Shown: one piece after another, positions 24,747 to 33,270 of the stretch | Numbering within the stretch: position 1 is the first letter of the stretch | Layout: each line of letters opens with the position of its first letter | Assembly: GCA_964649095.1 (NCBI GenBank) | Contig: CAZYPH010000011.1 | Coordinates: forward strand, 1-35,115 | DNA: 35,115 nt | Source of the DNA: CAZYPH01 sp964649095 | GTDB taxonomy: Bacteria; Bdellovibrionota; UBA1018; UBA923 | Reading direction: 5' to 3' | Made by a program: the position numbers and the translations under genes | The notes under the pieces: model-generated | What the model was told of the DNA's origin: nothing | Databases searched by the model: none | Seen by the model: the letters and a program-made list of their open reading frames with translations, nothing else

Positions 24747-25013
24747 TTAATCCTTTTTATAAAAATGCTTTGATGCTTGCACTAATTCGTGGGTGTAAAG
24801 CTCGCGCGCGAGTTTGCGATAGAACTCTAGTCTCTCTAAACGTTCGGCCTGAAAGCCGCCTTCAAAGGTTTGTACTTCGAGTTCGCCCATTTTGCGGTGC
24901 AGTTCACTTACGGTTTGATGTACGGATTGTGATTTGAGTTTGTCGAGATACTGTAACCTCACGTCATCAAGAGTGGGCTCAGCGGGTTTATTAATGCGAA
25001 TCGCTTTTTTCAT
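24747..25013 (-). CDS. small helical protein upstream of lpdA, unknown
   Basis: An 88-residue charged protein with no membrane helix. From about residue 14 it looks almost wholly alpha-helical, with heptad-like hydrophobic spacing (LDKLKSQSVHQTVSELHRKM, then RLERLEFYRKLARELYTHEL), so a coiled coil or helical hairpin is likely. It starts MKKAIRINKPAEPT and ends YKKD. I recognise no family. It reads in the same direction as lpdA and ends 11 bases before it, so both are probably on one transcript. The strong bidirectional terminator at 25048-25079 lies immediately upstream, so the promoter must be within the 34 bases between, or transcription must read through. No clear ribosome site is visible. 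Confidence 0.6.
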   Translation of the reverse strand: MKKAIRINKPAEPTLDDVRLQYLDKLKSQSVHQTVSELHRKMGELEVQTFEGGFQAERLERLEFYRKLARELYTHELVQASKHFYKKD

Positions 25014-25047
25014 AATTACTAAAGTCTAGTCGAGTTGTTTTAAAAAC

Positions 25048-25079
25048 AAAACCCCAGAGAGTTTCCCCTCTGGGGTTTT
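25048..25079. terminator. strong bidirectional rho-independent terminator
   Basis: AAAACCCCAGAG and CTCTGGGGTTTT form a perfect twelve-base stem with an eight-base loop (AGTTTCCC). The A and T ends serve as T tracts in either direction. On the minus strand it sits 31 bases after the stop of the small exported protein, whose transcript it most likely ends. Confidence 0.88.
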
Positions 25080-25110
25080 GCATGGGGTATTGATTATCAT
25101 TCTGAAACGT

Positions 25111-25428
25111 TCAGTTTCGTCGGTCGAGCAAGCCCACACGTGGTTCGCGTGGTGGTTTGGTGCTACTCGCTACACCCCGATTGGTTTCTTTTTGTTTGTC
25201 CGTTTTTTCGTGCAAGATACTTTCTGTTTGTGTGTTTGTTTGTGTTTTTGTGTTGTGTTGGTTGGTCGCATTGTTAGACGCAGACGAAGCCCAGGCGATT
25301 ACCGGTTTGACGACCGGGGTGGCTACTATTGCTAGCGCAAAAAAGTAGCAGATTCCTGTTTTCGATAGACGTCGCGCAGTGCGTCCAATGAGCGGATGGA
25401 TTGTGGTGGGAAAAGAAGTACTCTTCAT
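25111..25428 (-). CDS. small exported protein, Asn/Thr/Gln-rich, unknown
   Basis: The 105-residue protein starts at ATG 25428, preceded by AAAGGAGA at good spacing; a TTG five codons upstream is less likely. The N-terminus (about 1-47) has a basic region, a hydrophobic core (ICYFFALAIVATPVVKPVIA) and a possible cleavage at AWA-SS, so it is probably secreted or anchored. The mature part begins with a low-complexity SSASNNATNQHNTKTQTNTQT stretch, then is basic (STKPPREPRVGLLDRRN). The coding strand is an almost pure CA repeat over part of this region (25206-25262). I recognise no family. It reads away from the hairpin-rich gap and ends at a strong terminator, so it forms its own short transcript. 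Confidence 0.55.
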   Translation of the reverse strand: MKSTSFPTTIHPLIGRTARRLSKTGICYFFALAIVATPVVKPVIAWASSASNNATNQHNTKTQTNTQTESILHEKTDKQKETNRGVASSTKPPREPRVGLLDRRN

Positions 25429-25443
25429 GAAGTCTCCTTTCAA

Positions 25444-25857
25444 GGTGACGGTGGATATGAGTTGAACAAATTTCGAGAATCTGCAGGCAAAAATTGCCTT
25501 CCTGGCACGAATGCCGCCGATTGTTTGAGTTGTTCAACGAGAGGCTACATCCTGTAGCGCCCTCTGCTTTTAGATAGAGCAAAAAGTGCGCCACCAAATG
25601 TCGTAAGAACGCCTTCGTTTCAGCTAAAAATAGTCGATAAAGAAATTTTTTAATCTCCGGATGGTGTCATAGTGGGGTGTTCCAGTAAAAACGGTGGAGT
25701 CTAAAAGGTAGGCTGGGTAAGATAGGTCCATTTTGGAACCAAATCGTGTCAAGATGTCTAGAGAATTGCCGTAATCGTTTATACGATTATAGGAAGGTAT
25801 TCTAGTGCAGTGATAATGCAACGCGTTGCTCTTTGGCGTGAGTAAGACATTCATAAA
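25444..25857. other. 414-base gap with hairpins between divergent exported-protein genes
   Basis: No supported gene is seen here. Three short perfect dyads lie in the first 120 bases. GTTGAACAA/TTGTTCAAC (25461-25469 with 25530-25538) encloses AGGCAA/TTGCCT (25485-25499). GCTAC/GTAGC follows at 25544-25558, with AGAG/CTCT outside it. They could be a 5' leader of the minus-strand exported protein or a small RNA. The right half (25624-25857) is AT-rich and probably has the promoter of the 803-residue protein. A 76-codon minus-strand frame there is not convincing. Confidence 0.4.
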
Positions 25858-28269
25858 ATGAAAATAAATATATATATAAAATTATTAATATTAATGGTGT
25901 TGATGTTTTTGGAACCGGTTTTGGCAAATACTTGGTTGCCAAGACATTGTCTTTACGTGCCGTCGATGACCCGACGTTATCTTTTGAATCAGAACATGGC
26001 TTCTGAAGTTGAGGTTCAAGATTTCGCTGGTTTAGTGGTACGAGGTGCCGCGCATACACAATTGTTTGTAATTGACGATGCGCGAAGTGGTTGTAGTAAA
26101 GAACTGCTGCTGCGAGTCGCAGATGCCCAAAAACGCGAGTATGTCGCTACTCGTCGCGCTTTTGCTGAGGCCGAACGCGGATCTGCCGATGTTGCTACTG
26201 GTCGAAATTTGCGATTTCAACGTCCGGCTGCAAGGCAGCACCGACCGCTGTGCAGCGACGAGACTGCGCCCTCAAATCTAACATGTCGAGCACCGCTTGA
26301 GAATGTAGAGCCCCAGCTTGTCATTCAATTACAACACGTTGCAGAGTTGGCTGCCTTAACGACACCCTATGGAAATGTCTTAGATTGGTTTTTGAGGGAG
26401 GCTAGTGGATCTTCAGTGGCCTCGTCTCCGTCTGCTGAAATGAACAGTCGTATATTAGTTAAGTTGTATGCGTTTAAGTCAGATGTCTTGGGGCCAGATA
26501 CGAGACTTGCTATTGTAGATTACACGCGGGAACGCCCTGGCCGCTTGGGGCGCCAAGCGGCTGCTCGCCCCGTCGTTTTGGCGGCACTAAAAGTTTTAGA
26601 TCAACAGTCGATGTTGCCAGACGATGTCAGTACGCTCACCATACCGCAGGCGTTAGATTATTTTGAAGAACGTGTTTTGCGACCAGTAGTCGGCAATAGC
26701 ATTCGTGCCGCTAATTTAGGTTTGTATCGTGTGGCGTTAATCGATGAAGCACAGAATCTGGCGCGAGATTCTGCACTATTGAATGTTCTAGAGACCCCAA
26801 ACGTGAGTTCATTGGCTACCTTATTCAATGGTCAAACCGAAGCGGTGATTCGCCGATCAATTGGTCACGGTGATCGCCAGAGATTAATAGAGTTTAGTAC
26901 TTATCTTCAGACGTTAAGTAATTGGTTGGTTTCGGCGATTTATCAATCACAGTCGGAGCCCATTTTGCGTACGTTAATTCCTCTTTATTGGACGTCGCGC
27001 AAACTAGGTCTCGCCTATTCGACTCATTCGGTAGGTGGCCGTTGTCAGGTCGAGCAACCTGCGCTTTTTCAATTGCAGTACGAGATGCAAGCTTGTCGTA
27101 GCGCGCTAGTCGATCGTTCAATCGGGTACTTAAATAGTGCTACAGCACACCTAAGTAGTGAACAGGTACCAGTCTCTACGCATAGCGCATTCTATAAAAC
27201 TTTTCGATTGGCCTCACGAAACGAACGTTTGCGTATTTTGTTAGAGTGGATGGTTTTTTTGCGTGGCCCGTCTGAGGGGGCTTCTTCTCCGGTGGCGTCT
27301 AACGAGGCTTTACGTGAGCTCGAACATCAAAGGCAGCTACACGTAATTGATTTCCAATTTTTGGTGCGCCAACTAAGGCTAGTAGTTCATGAGCAAGAAG
27401 CGCAGCAGGTCTATACCGGTTATGGCCCTCAACGATACTCTAGTGTGCGCGATGCAGCTCTCCCTAACGAACTACTCAGTAATGCATACCCAGTTTTTAC
27501 TACGTATTTTCAGTTGTTGCAGCGCCGCTCTAATCGCCGCAGTGGTTATACTGACCTATTGCGTGTCCATGAAGAGTTGGTCCAGTTTATTGCGAGCCTC
27601 ACTGGCCGTTCGATGAGTGCTGAAGAGCGGGCTGCGTTTCAGACATTACAGACGGCCGTAGTTGGCCAAGGAGATGTTCGTGAGGTACCTGCCATTGCTG
27701 TTTCGATCGATCGTTTACAGCAATTATTAAATACAAGGGAGTCGCATAATTACGGTGCGTGGGTTGAGGCCATTCGTTCTGATCTCGAGACGTGGGGAGG
27801 TGTTGCTTCTAACGATCCGCAGTTGCCGCGCCTGTGTCGGCAGTGGGCTGGGGCGCTTACGACGTTTCGTCAGGTGTTCACAGAACCCGCTCAACACGCG
27901 GTAGCACGAAATCCACTGATTAGTCCGCTCCTGCAGCGTGCTGGTAACTGTCTTAAGTTTTTCTCGCTTTGGACCGATTGGTCATCTTTTCAGTTAAATA
28001 ATTTTTATTTATATATCGCGTTACCATTCTTAGGCAGTGAGAGTGACCCCGCCCTTCGTATGCGGATTCGAGAGTTAAATCGGGGTCGGGTAGAAGCGCG
28101 GTTTGTGCGGGCCCTGGGTGTAGTTTACGAACTCTTTAGTTTGGGCGTCGTGACGGATGCTTCGCCTGTGGCGCTACGTCGACGTAAGACCGAGCTTCTA
28201 AATCGCCTGAGAGCGATTCGTCTGCCTGACAATCTCTCGGCGGAGATCGCGCGTTTGTTAGTGGAGTGA
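25858..28269 (+). CDS. large secreted protein of unknown function (803 aa)
   Basis: The 803-residue protein begins with a clear signal peptide (MKINIYIKLLILMVLMFLEP, likely cleaved after VLA at 23). The mature part has no other membrane helix and looks mainly helical, rich in Arg, Gln, Leu and Glu. Eight cysteines are scattered through it (such as PRHC, RSGCSKE, GGRCQVE, MQACRSA, RLCRQW, GNCLKF), an even number compatible with periplasmic disulfides. I recognise no domain or catalytic motif. No ribosome site is evident before the ATG, and the first twelve codons are very AT-rich. Its 3' end overlaps the convergent Ntn-hydrolase-like gene by 12 bases. Length and export would fit a secreted effector or periplasmic structural protein, without evidence for either. 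Confidence 0.7.
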   Translation: MKINIYIKLLILMVLMFLEPVLANTWLPRHCLYVPSMTRRYLLNQNMASEVEVQDFAGLVVRGAAHTQLFVIDDARSGCSKELLLRVADAQKREYVATRRAFAEAERGSADVATGRNLRFQRPAARQHRPLCSDETAPSNLTCRAPLENVEPQLVIQLQHVAELAALTTPYGNVLDWFLREASGSSVASSPSAEMNSRILVKLYAFKSDVLGPDTRLAIVDYTRERPGRLGRQAAARPVVLAALKVLDQQSMLPDDVSTLTIPQALDYFEERVLRPVVGNSIRAANLGLYRVALIDEAQNLARDSALLNVLETPNVSSLATLFNGQTEAVIRRSIGHGDRQRLIEFSTYLQTLSNWLVSAIYQSQSEPILRTLIPLYWTSRKLGLAYSTHSVGGRCQVEQPALFQLQYEMQACRSALVDRSIGYLNSATAHLSSEQVPVSTHSAFYKTFRLASRNERLRILLEWMVFLRGPSEGASSPVASNEALRELEHQRQLHVIDFQFLVRQLRLVVHEQEAQQVYTGYGPQRYSSVRDAALPNELLSNAYPVFTTYFQLLQRRSNRRSGYTDLLRVHEELVQFIASLTGRSMSAEERAAFQTLQTAVVGQGDVREVPAIAVSIDRLQQLLNTRESHNYGAWVEAIRSDLETWGGVASNDPQLPRLCRQWAGALTTFRQVFTEPAQHAVARNPLISPLLQRAGNCLKFFSLWTDWSSFQLNNFYLYIALPFLGSESDPALRMRIRELNRGRVEARFVRALGVVYELFSLGVVTDASPVALRRRKTELLNRLRAIRLPDNLSAEIARLLVE

Positions 28270-29250
28270 GTGGACGGATTTGAGTGAGTGGGTCGATCCT
28301 CTCATGTCCTTTAGTTTTAAAATTTCTCGCGTGCCCGCGTTATCTATTTGCACTGATAGTACTCGTTTGTGCGGCCAAAACTGTACGGTATAAAAACCGG
28401 AGGCCGGCTTATCTGCGCCCAAGGGCCGAGTATTTTGTTTCAAGCCCTCTTCAAGTCGTTCCATTTTTACCGGAGTATCTGTTATTAAATCTTCATCGTC
28501 ATTCGTTCGTACATTCGTAATAATGGCTTCTTTAGAACCACTTGTTAGATAGATTCGAAAACGCTGTAAATGCGGATATCCACTAATTATCTGATAGGCA
28601 TCATTGATCGTACGGGCCTGACGCAACACTTCACACAGTATTGGTCCCAATGGAACGCCAATTTTCGTATTGTTAAAATTTAATATATCTTTTTTTAAAT
28701 ATAAACGCGTGGCAATCGTGAGGCCTTTCTCATTAAATCCTGTAGTACAAAAAGTCGATCCATGAATAGTCAAAAACGCTAAGCCCTCGTTTGGAATATA
28801 GTGAACTATCGAAGGGCCGGTCGCTCGGTCTTTATATTTATGTAAGAGAACTTTAGTGGAAAGCGTGTGTTTGGCATCGGGGGTGCTAGTCCAAATTGTT
28901 CTAAAATTTATTTTAGGGTTGGTCGGCCATTCGTATGCAACTGATTCTACAGGGTAGGGCATGGGGACAAAATCTTTCGCTTTCATTTTTTGGAAGCGAT
29001 CTAAGGCACCACTAAAGAAACCCCAAAGCCCAGTGCGTAGTAATCGCTCGGTAATGGTCATGGTTTGGGATGCTATTAGCTCAGTCGGGGCTGTTTGTTG
29101 TAGTGTCGTAGTCAGCGTCTCAAGAGGCCCTTCGATTTGAACAAATGAAATATTTTTTCCTTTTATTGTGCGTGTGACCCCGTAAAGATTTGAGCTTTCA
29201 AGGACTAGACCTACAGCACATATTATTAAGGCCCACAGTTTATGTTGCAT
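28258..29250 (-). CDS. secreted Ntn-hydrolase-like protein (choloylglycine/AAT type)
   Basis: The 330-residue protein starts at ATG 29250 (a TTG five codons upstream is possible) with a signal-like N-terminus (MQHKLWALIICAVGLVLESS). The middle part has FLTIHGSTFCTTGFNEKGLT (Cys168, GFNEKGL 171-177), and VPLGPILCEVLRQARTINDAY resembles the corresponding helix of choloylglycine hydrolases and acyl-CoA:6-APA acyltransferase-like (C45) proteins. The usual nucleophile motif with Cys followed by Thr/Ser near a start after propeptide removal is not obvious: the segment before it (WTSTPDAKHTLSTKVLL) has no Cys. So catalysis is uncertain. It is next to the 803-residue secreted protein on the opposite strand. 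Confidence 0.55.
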   Translation of the reverse strand: MQHKLWALIICAVGLVLESSNLYGVTRTIKGKNISFVQIEGPLETLTTTLQQTAPTELIASQTMTITERLLRTGLWGFFSGALDRFQKMKAKDFVPMPYPVESVAYEWPTNPKINFRTIWTSTPDAKHTLSTKVLLHKYKDRATGPSIVHYIPNEGLAFLTIHGSTFCTTGFNEKGLTIATRLYLKKDILNFNNTKIGVPLGPILCEVLRQARTINDAYQIISGYPHLQRFRIYLTSGSKEAIITNVRTNDDEDLITDTPVKMERLEEGLKQNTRPLGADKPASGFYTVQFWPHKRVLSVQIDNAGTREILKLKDMRGSTHSLKSVHSLH

Positions 29251-29350
29251 GAGGTGTGCTCGCAAGTATCGTAGAAATGGTCGTCATTGTTTGGGGTTTG
29301 GGGTTTACTGTTCGATGATGGCACGTTTAGATGTGGACTGATATACCAAC

Positions 29351-31069
29351 ATGTTACTTTCAAATCGTTCCATTTTAAATGACCTCCGTGTGCAATTTCG
29401 CGAATACCGAGCCTTTTTAGGTGCGCGTACCGTTCATTATATCAGTTTTGGTAGTGCCATTGGAATTGCTCTATTCAGTGTAGAGCTTGTTTTTGCGTAT
29501 GCCTTGCAGAATTTTTTAGCGTCGCTTGGTTTGGGTAATTTGTCAGACTCTACGGCAGCGCGTTTTTTGCCGCGAGGCACGATGTATCAGGTCTTGTTCA
29601 CCATCACGATCATTGGTGTCATGCGTGGTTTTTTGCAATGGATTCAGGCGTATTTTTTAGAAGCCGCATCGGAAGCACAAAAGTGCTTTCAACGGAGTCG
29701 TGTTTTACGAATAGTGTTTGGTAGTGAGCGTTCTGTGGGAACTGATGCCTTAACACATTTTGGCGAAAATATTGGTGTCTGCGGTCTATCGGCGAATGCG
29801 CTTGAGTTGGTTGTGACGCGCAGTGTGGCTGCATTGTTATTGTATTTTTGGATGTTAGCACAAGCCTTTTGGCCGACTCTCTATTTTACGGTTGCTATTG
29901 TATTTATGGGGCTGGTTTTAAATCGACTCGATCAACGCAATGGTTATTACGGTAAACAACTTCATGATGTGTTTGCAGGGGTGTCGCGCCGTCTTTATTT
30001 GGGTATTAAAAATTATTTCCTACTAAAAGTGTATGGCACCGATCGCACCGAAGAGATTGCCTTATTAGAGGCCATTAAAAGTTATGAATCTAGTGCGTTA
30101 TTAAATGCCCGTCTTTCTGGTTTTATTTATGCGTTACCACAGACCATTGGTGTGCTGGTTTTATGTTTGGTTGTTTTGGCGATCCGAAAGTTTTCGTCGT
30201 TAGAGGGACCGATCTTAGTGACGTTCTTTTACGTATTGTTTCGTTTTGTGCAGATGTCCTCTGATCTGGCTCGTTCTATCGCCGCCGTGCGTTTTTACCG
30301 TCCTCGTATTAATGCTTTAAGAGAGTGGTTTGCAGCACATGAGAGCTCTCGACAAGTAGCGGTTGCAGCGGTGCCTGATGTAAAACTAGGTGTTTTATCG
30401 CCGAAAAATATCATTGGATTTGAGTTAAACGACATTAGTTTTCATTATAAAAATTCAAAAAATTATATATATAAAAATTTTAATTTGAAAATTGAACCTG
30501 GTAAAACAACAGCCATTCTTGGCCGATCGGGCAGTGGTAAAAGTACCTTATTGAGTTTGCTCCTTGGACTTGAGAAACCTACTCAAGGGCAAATTGATAT
30601 TGTTTTTAAGAAAAAGGATCACGCGGTAGATTCAAAGGTCCCTTTAGATGCTGCGATGGTAACGTCGTTAGTCGGGTACGTTTCATCAGAGCCCTTTGTC
30701 ATTGAGGGCACTGTTTTAGATAATATTACTTATGGTCTGCCCTTTATGCCGTCGGACGAGGAGTTACAAGCAGTCCTTCAAAAGGCGTCGTGTGGGTTCG
30801 TTCAAGAATTTCCTGATCGTTTGCAACATCAAATCTCCGATCAGGGTTTTGGACTTTCAGCCGGTCAAAAACAGCGCCTCGCTTTAGCGCGTGCATTACT
30901 GCGTAAACCATCATTGCTGATCTTAGATGAGGCCACTGCCAATCTTGATGCCCAAACCGAGTTAGAGATTATTCACGCGTTGAGAAAACTAAAAGGCTCG
31001 GTAACACAAATTGTTATCACACATCGAGACTCGGAGTTGTTTCAGCCCGACCACGTGGTGCGTCTGTGA
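29351..31069 (+). CDS. ABC transporter, fused permease and ATPase
   Basis: The 572-residue protein is a half-size ABC exporter. Residues 25-330 form a six-helix type I exporter domain. The ATPase has Walker A LGRSGSGKSTLL (about 390-401), the signature LSAGQ (502-506) in LSAGQKQRLALARALL, Walker B SLLILDEATANLD (about 521-533) and the H-loop VITHRD. It probably works as a homodimer and pumps a lipid, glycolipid or peptide. The start ATG is 85 bases from the divergent Ntn-hydrolase gene. The stop overlaps the GTG start of the following glycosyltransferase, so the two are cotranscribed. Association with two glycosyltransferases points to export of a glycosylated product. An AT-rich patch lies between the two domains at 30444-30490. 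Confidence 0.9.
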   Translation: MLLSNRSILNDLRVQFREYRAFLGARTVHYISFGSAIGIALFSVELVFAYALQNFLASLGLGNLSDSTAARFLPRGTMYQVLFTITIIGVMRGFLQWIQAYFLEAASEAQKCFQRSRVLRIVFGSERSVGTDALTHFGENIGVCGLSANALELVVTRSVAALLLYFWMLAQAFWPTLYFTVAIVFMGLVLNRLDQRNGYYGKQLHDVFAGVSRRLYLGIKNYFLLKVYGTDRTEEIALLEAIKSYESSALLNARLSGFIYALPQTIGVLVLCLVVLAIRKFSSLEGPILVTFFYVLFRFVQMSSDLARSIAAVRFYRPRINALREWFAAHESSRQVAVAAVPDVKLGVLSPKNIIGFELNDISFHYKNSKNYIYKNFNLKIEPGKTTAILGRSGSGKSTLLSLLLGLEKPTQGQIDIVFKKKDHAVDSKVPLDAAMVTSLVGYVSSEPFVIEGTVLDNITYGLPFMPSDEELQAVLQKASCGFVQEFPDRLQHQISDQGFGLSAGQKQRLALARALLRKPSLLILDEATANLDAQTELEIIHALRKLKGSVTQIVITHRDSELFQPDHVVRL

Positions 31070-31929
31070 GTGTAAGTAGTTCAAAGGCGCCCTTGGTATC
31101 AGTGCTGATGCCTGTGTACAATGCCGAGAGGTATGTCGCCGAAACGATAAAAAGTATTTTAGACCAGTCGTTTACGGATTTTGAATTTTTAATTTTAAAC
31201 GATGGTTCGACCGATAGGTCGGCGGAGATCATACAATCATTTTCAGACCCGCGTATTCGGTATTTGACTCAAAAAAACTGTGGCATCGTAGCGAGTTTGA
31301 ATCGATTGGTTCAGGAGTCTCGTGGCACCTTCTGGGCGCGTATGGATGCCGATGATCTTGCGCATCCTGATCGGTTAAAAAAGCAAGTTGAATGGTTAAT
31401 CGCTAATCCGAACGATGTGATGGTTTGTTGTGTAACCGACTGGATCGATGAAGCAGGAAACCCACTTCCACGCTGGCCAGCCGATGATCGGTGGAGGACT
31501 TTCGAAGAATTGCGTGTGGGTTTGTTTTCGGAAAATGCGATTGCCCACTCGAGTGTATTGTTGCGAGGTTCGGAGTTGAAACGATCTGCGTTCCTGTCAA
31601 ACGGCGAATTATACCGAAGGCTGGTCGTGTTGGCAGAAGATTATGACCTGTGGCTTCGTCTCGTTGTTTTTGGGTATCGCTTCCATAAAATAAGTGAACC
31701 GTTCATGCGCTTGCGACGCCATAGTCAATCATTAACCCATCGTACCAATGGACTTTGGCAGTTGAGTAAAGACCTCCGTGTTAAGGCGTCTGTTTTATTC
31801 ATGACGTTTTGCGCTGCGCGCCCGGTATTTTTTAGAGCAACATTAGTTCGCTCCTTAGCTTTAGAGTCTGCTAAGTTTTGTTACCGTGCGTTTACCTATT
31901 ATAGTCGTCGTATTTTTTGTAGATCGTAA
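31066..31929 (+). CDS. family 2 glycosyltransferase
   Basis: The 287-residue protein is a GT-A fold glycosyltransferase. The nucleotide-binding strand is VSVLMPVYNAERYVAETIKS. A donor loop follows (FLILNDGSTDRSAEI), and the metal-binding DxD is in WARMDADDLAHPDRL. The catalytic end ALAEDYDLWLRLV has the family E-D-Y-D element (in this protein VLAEDYDLWLRL). It probably transfers a sugar from a nucleotide donor at the cytoplasmic membrane. The start is a GTG overlapping the ABC stop (GTGA). It lies five bases before the next glycosyltransferase. Together they make a small surface-glycan or glycolipid module. The donor and acceptor cannot be told. Confidence 0.88.
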   Translation: MSVSSSKAPLVSVLMPVYNAERYVAETIKSILDQSFTDFEFLILNDGSTDRSAEIIQSFSDPRIRYLTQKNCGIVASLNRLVQESRGTFWARMDADDLAHPDRLKKQVEWLIANPNDVMVCCVTDWIDEAGNPLPRWPADDRWRTFEELRVGLFSENAIAHSSVLLRGSELKRSAFLSNGELYRRLVVLAEDYDLWLRLVVFGYRFHKISEPFMRLRRHSQSLTHRTNGLWQLSKDLRVKASVLFMTFCAARPVFFRATLVRSLALESAKFCYRAFTYYSRRIFCRS

Positions 31930-31934
31930 CGTAT

Positions 31935-33062
31935 ATGAAGATTTTCTACGCCGCTTTAGACTCCCCTAATCCCGCATTTGCTTCAACGATTTGGCGTGAG
32001 AACTTACGGGGTTCACTCGAAGCCCTGGGGCATACTATTCTAGACTTTGATTACGATCTTACCGAAACGTTTCAAAAATTAGATCCTGTGCATCACCACG
32101 AGTTTATAAAAAAAAATCGTATACGGGTTTCTGAGGCCTTATATTCACAGGTTTATGAAGCCCATCAGAAAGAGCCAATACAATTATTTTTCTCGTACTT
32201 TTACAATGCGTGCGTTTTACCAGAAACGATTCGTGCGATTTCAGCTCTCGGTATTACGACCGTTAATTGGTACTGTAATGGTTCGTATCAAATGGACCTC
32301 GTGGCCGATATTGCACCAGCGTATGATTGGTGTTTGGTACCTGAAAAATTTCGACTGGAAGATTATCGCAGGCTTGGTGCAAGGCCTTTGTATTGCCAGG
32401 AGGCTGCAAGCGAAGTGGTCTATCGTCCGTATCCCGAAGAGTCGTTGCGGTACGATGTTTCATTTGTCGGGCAGGCTTATGGTGAACGTCCTGAGTGGAT
32501 TGCTTATCTTTTGAGGCAAGGCATCGATGTTCGTGTTTGGGGGCAACGTTGGGAGCGTTACGTAGAGCCGGGATGGTTGCGTTTTCTACGCCGGGCAAAA
32601 CGTAGAATGTGGGACGGCGATCGTAATGCTAGTGTTTTGAAAATTGTTCTCCCTCGAAGCAACGTGGGTGGTGTTCTCAGTGACGACGAGTTGGTGCGTA
32701 CGTATAGCCGCTCAAAAATTAATCTAGGATTTTCTAGTGTAGGTAACACCCATTTAGATCAGCAGCGTATCGTGCAAGTGCGGTTGCGTGATTTTGAAAT
32801 TCCAATGGCAGGGGGCTTTTATCTTGTCGAACGTTTCGACGAACTTGCAGAGTTTTTTGAGTTTGGCAAAGAGATTGAGACCTATTCGTGTCAAGACGAA
32901 CTTGCGGAAAAAATAAAATTTTATTTAAGTCATGAAACGCTTCGAAATCAAATTAGAATTGCCGGCAGAACGCGCTGTTTAAAAGATCATACTTGGAAAA
33001 AACGTTTTGAATCCGCATTTTTACAGATGTTTGATTCAAATGGTCATGTAGTAAAAGCGTAA
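31935..33062 (+). CDS. CgeB-like glycosyltransferase (GT-B fold)
   Basis: The 375-residue protein resembles the CgeB/spore-coat-type glycosyltransferase group (Glycos_transf group 1_2). It starts MKIFYAALDSPNPAFAST. The first half carries LFFSYFYNACVLPETIRAI, GITTVNWYCNGSYQMD and YDWCLVPEKFRLEDYRRLGA. The second has YDVSFVGQAYGERPEWIAYL, ELVRTYSRSKINLGFSSVG and RDFEIPMAGGFYLVERFDEL, the last being the usual donor-end motif. No membrane helix or signal peptide is seen. It is the third gene of the ABC-GT2-GT operon. Many proteins like this modify surface polymers; the sugar is unknown. Confidence 0.85.
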   Translation: MKIFYAALDSPNPAFASTIWRENLRGSLEALGHTILDFDYDLTETFQKLDPVHHHEFIKKNRIRVSEALYSQVYEAHQKEPIQLFFSYFYNACVLPETIRAISALGITTVNWYCNGSYQMDLVADIAPAYDWCLVPEKFRLEDYRRLGARPLYCQEAASEVVYRPYPEESLRYDVSFVGQAYGERPEWIAYLLRQGIDVRVWGQRWERYVEPGWLRFLRRAKRRMWDGDRNASVLKIVLPRSNVGGVLSDDELVRTYSRSKINLGFSSVGNTHLDQQRIVQVRLRDFEIPMAGGFYLVERFDELAEFFEFGKEIETYSCQDELAEKIKFYLSHETLRNQIRIAGRTRCLKDHTWKKRFESAFLQMFDSNGHVVKA

Positions 33063-33270
33063 TATATTATTATAAGTCTCAAAAATTTTTCACGAATTGA
33101 CAGTTACGCGTAAAAAATCTTACCGTATTTTTAGGATCTCACGTTCCTTCTGCGAATCAAAATCCGCCAAACTCTGTTTTTTTGTTTTTTTAATTTTTAT
33201 AACTAAATGACGTGCCACACACCGGCCTCGTGCTGTTGTGTGGAGTTGTCTGCAACGATTGGAAACATAC
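33063..33270 (+). promoter_or_regulatory. nrdA leader with T-rich tract and hairpin
   Basis: The 208-base gap has TTGACA at 33097-33102, a possible -35 box without a convincing -10 at normal distance. Next is a very T-rich tract (about 33175-33200). A seven-base stem (CCACACA 33215-33221 with TGTGTGG 33237-33243) lies 28 bases before the ATG. A matching NrdR box could not be recognised by eye. The T tract could also end transcripts from the glycosyltransferase operon. GGAAA precedes the ATG. Confidence 0.35.

Noticed and set aside
25078..25348. Plus-strand frames with many Val/Cys/Phe residues
   Set aside because: They are the complement of the CA-rich coding strand of the small exported protein; the composition mimics a membrane protein.
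25624..25854. 76-codon minus-strand frame between the exported-protein genes
   Set aside because: It starts three bases from the divergent 803-aa start, has no ribosome site and its sequence looks like random translation of AT-rich DNA.
30444..30490. AT-rich patch in the ABC gene as an insertion or regulatory site
   Set aside because: It encodes Asn/Lys/Tyr/Phe codons in the normal linker and ATPase start, in frame with intact domains.
33097..33125. Sigma-70 promoter for nrdA at TTGACA
   Set aside because: The -35 box is good but there is no acceptable -10 at 16-18 bases, so it is mentioned only in the leader entry.
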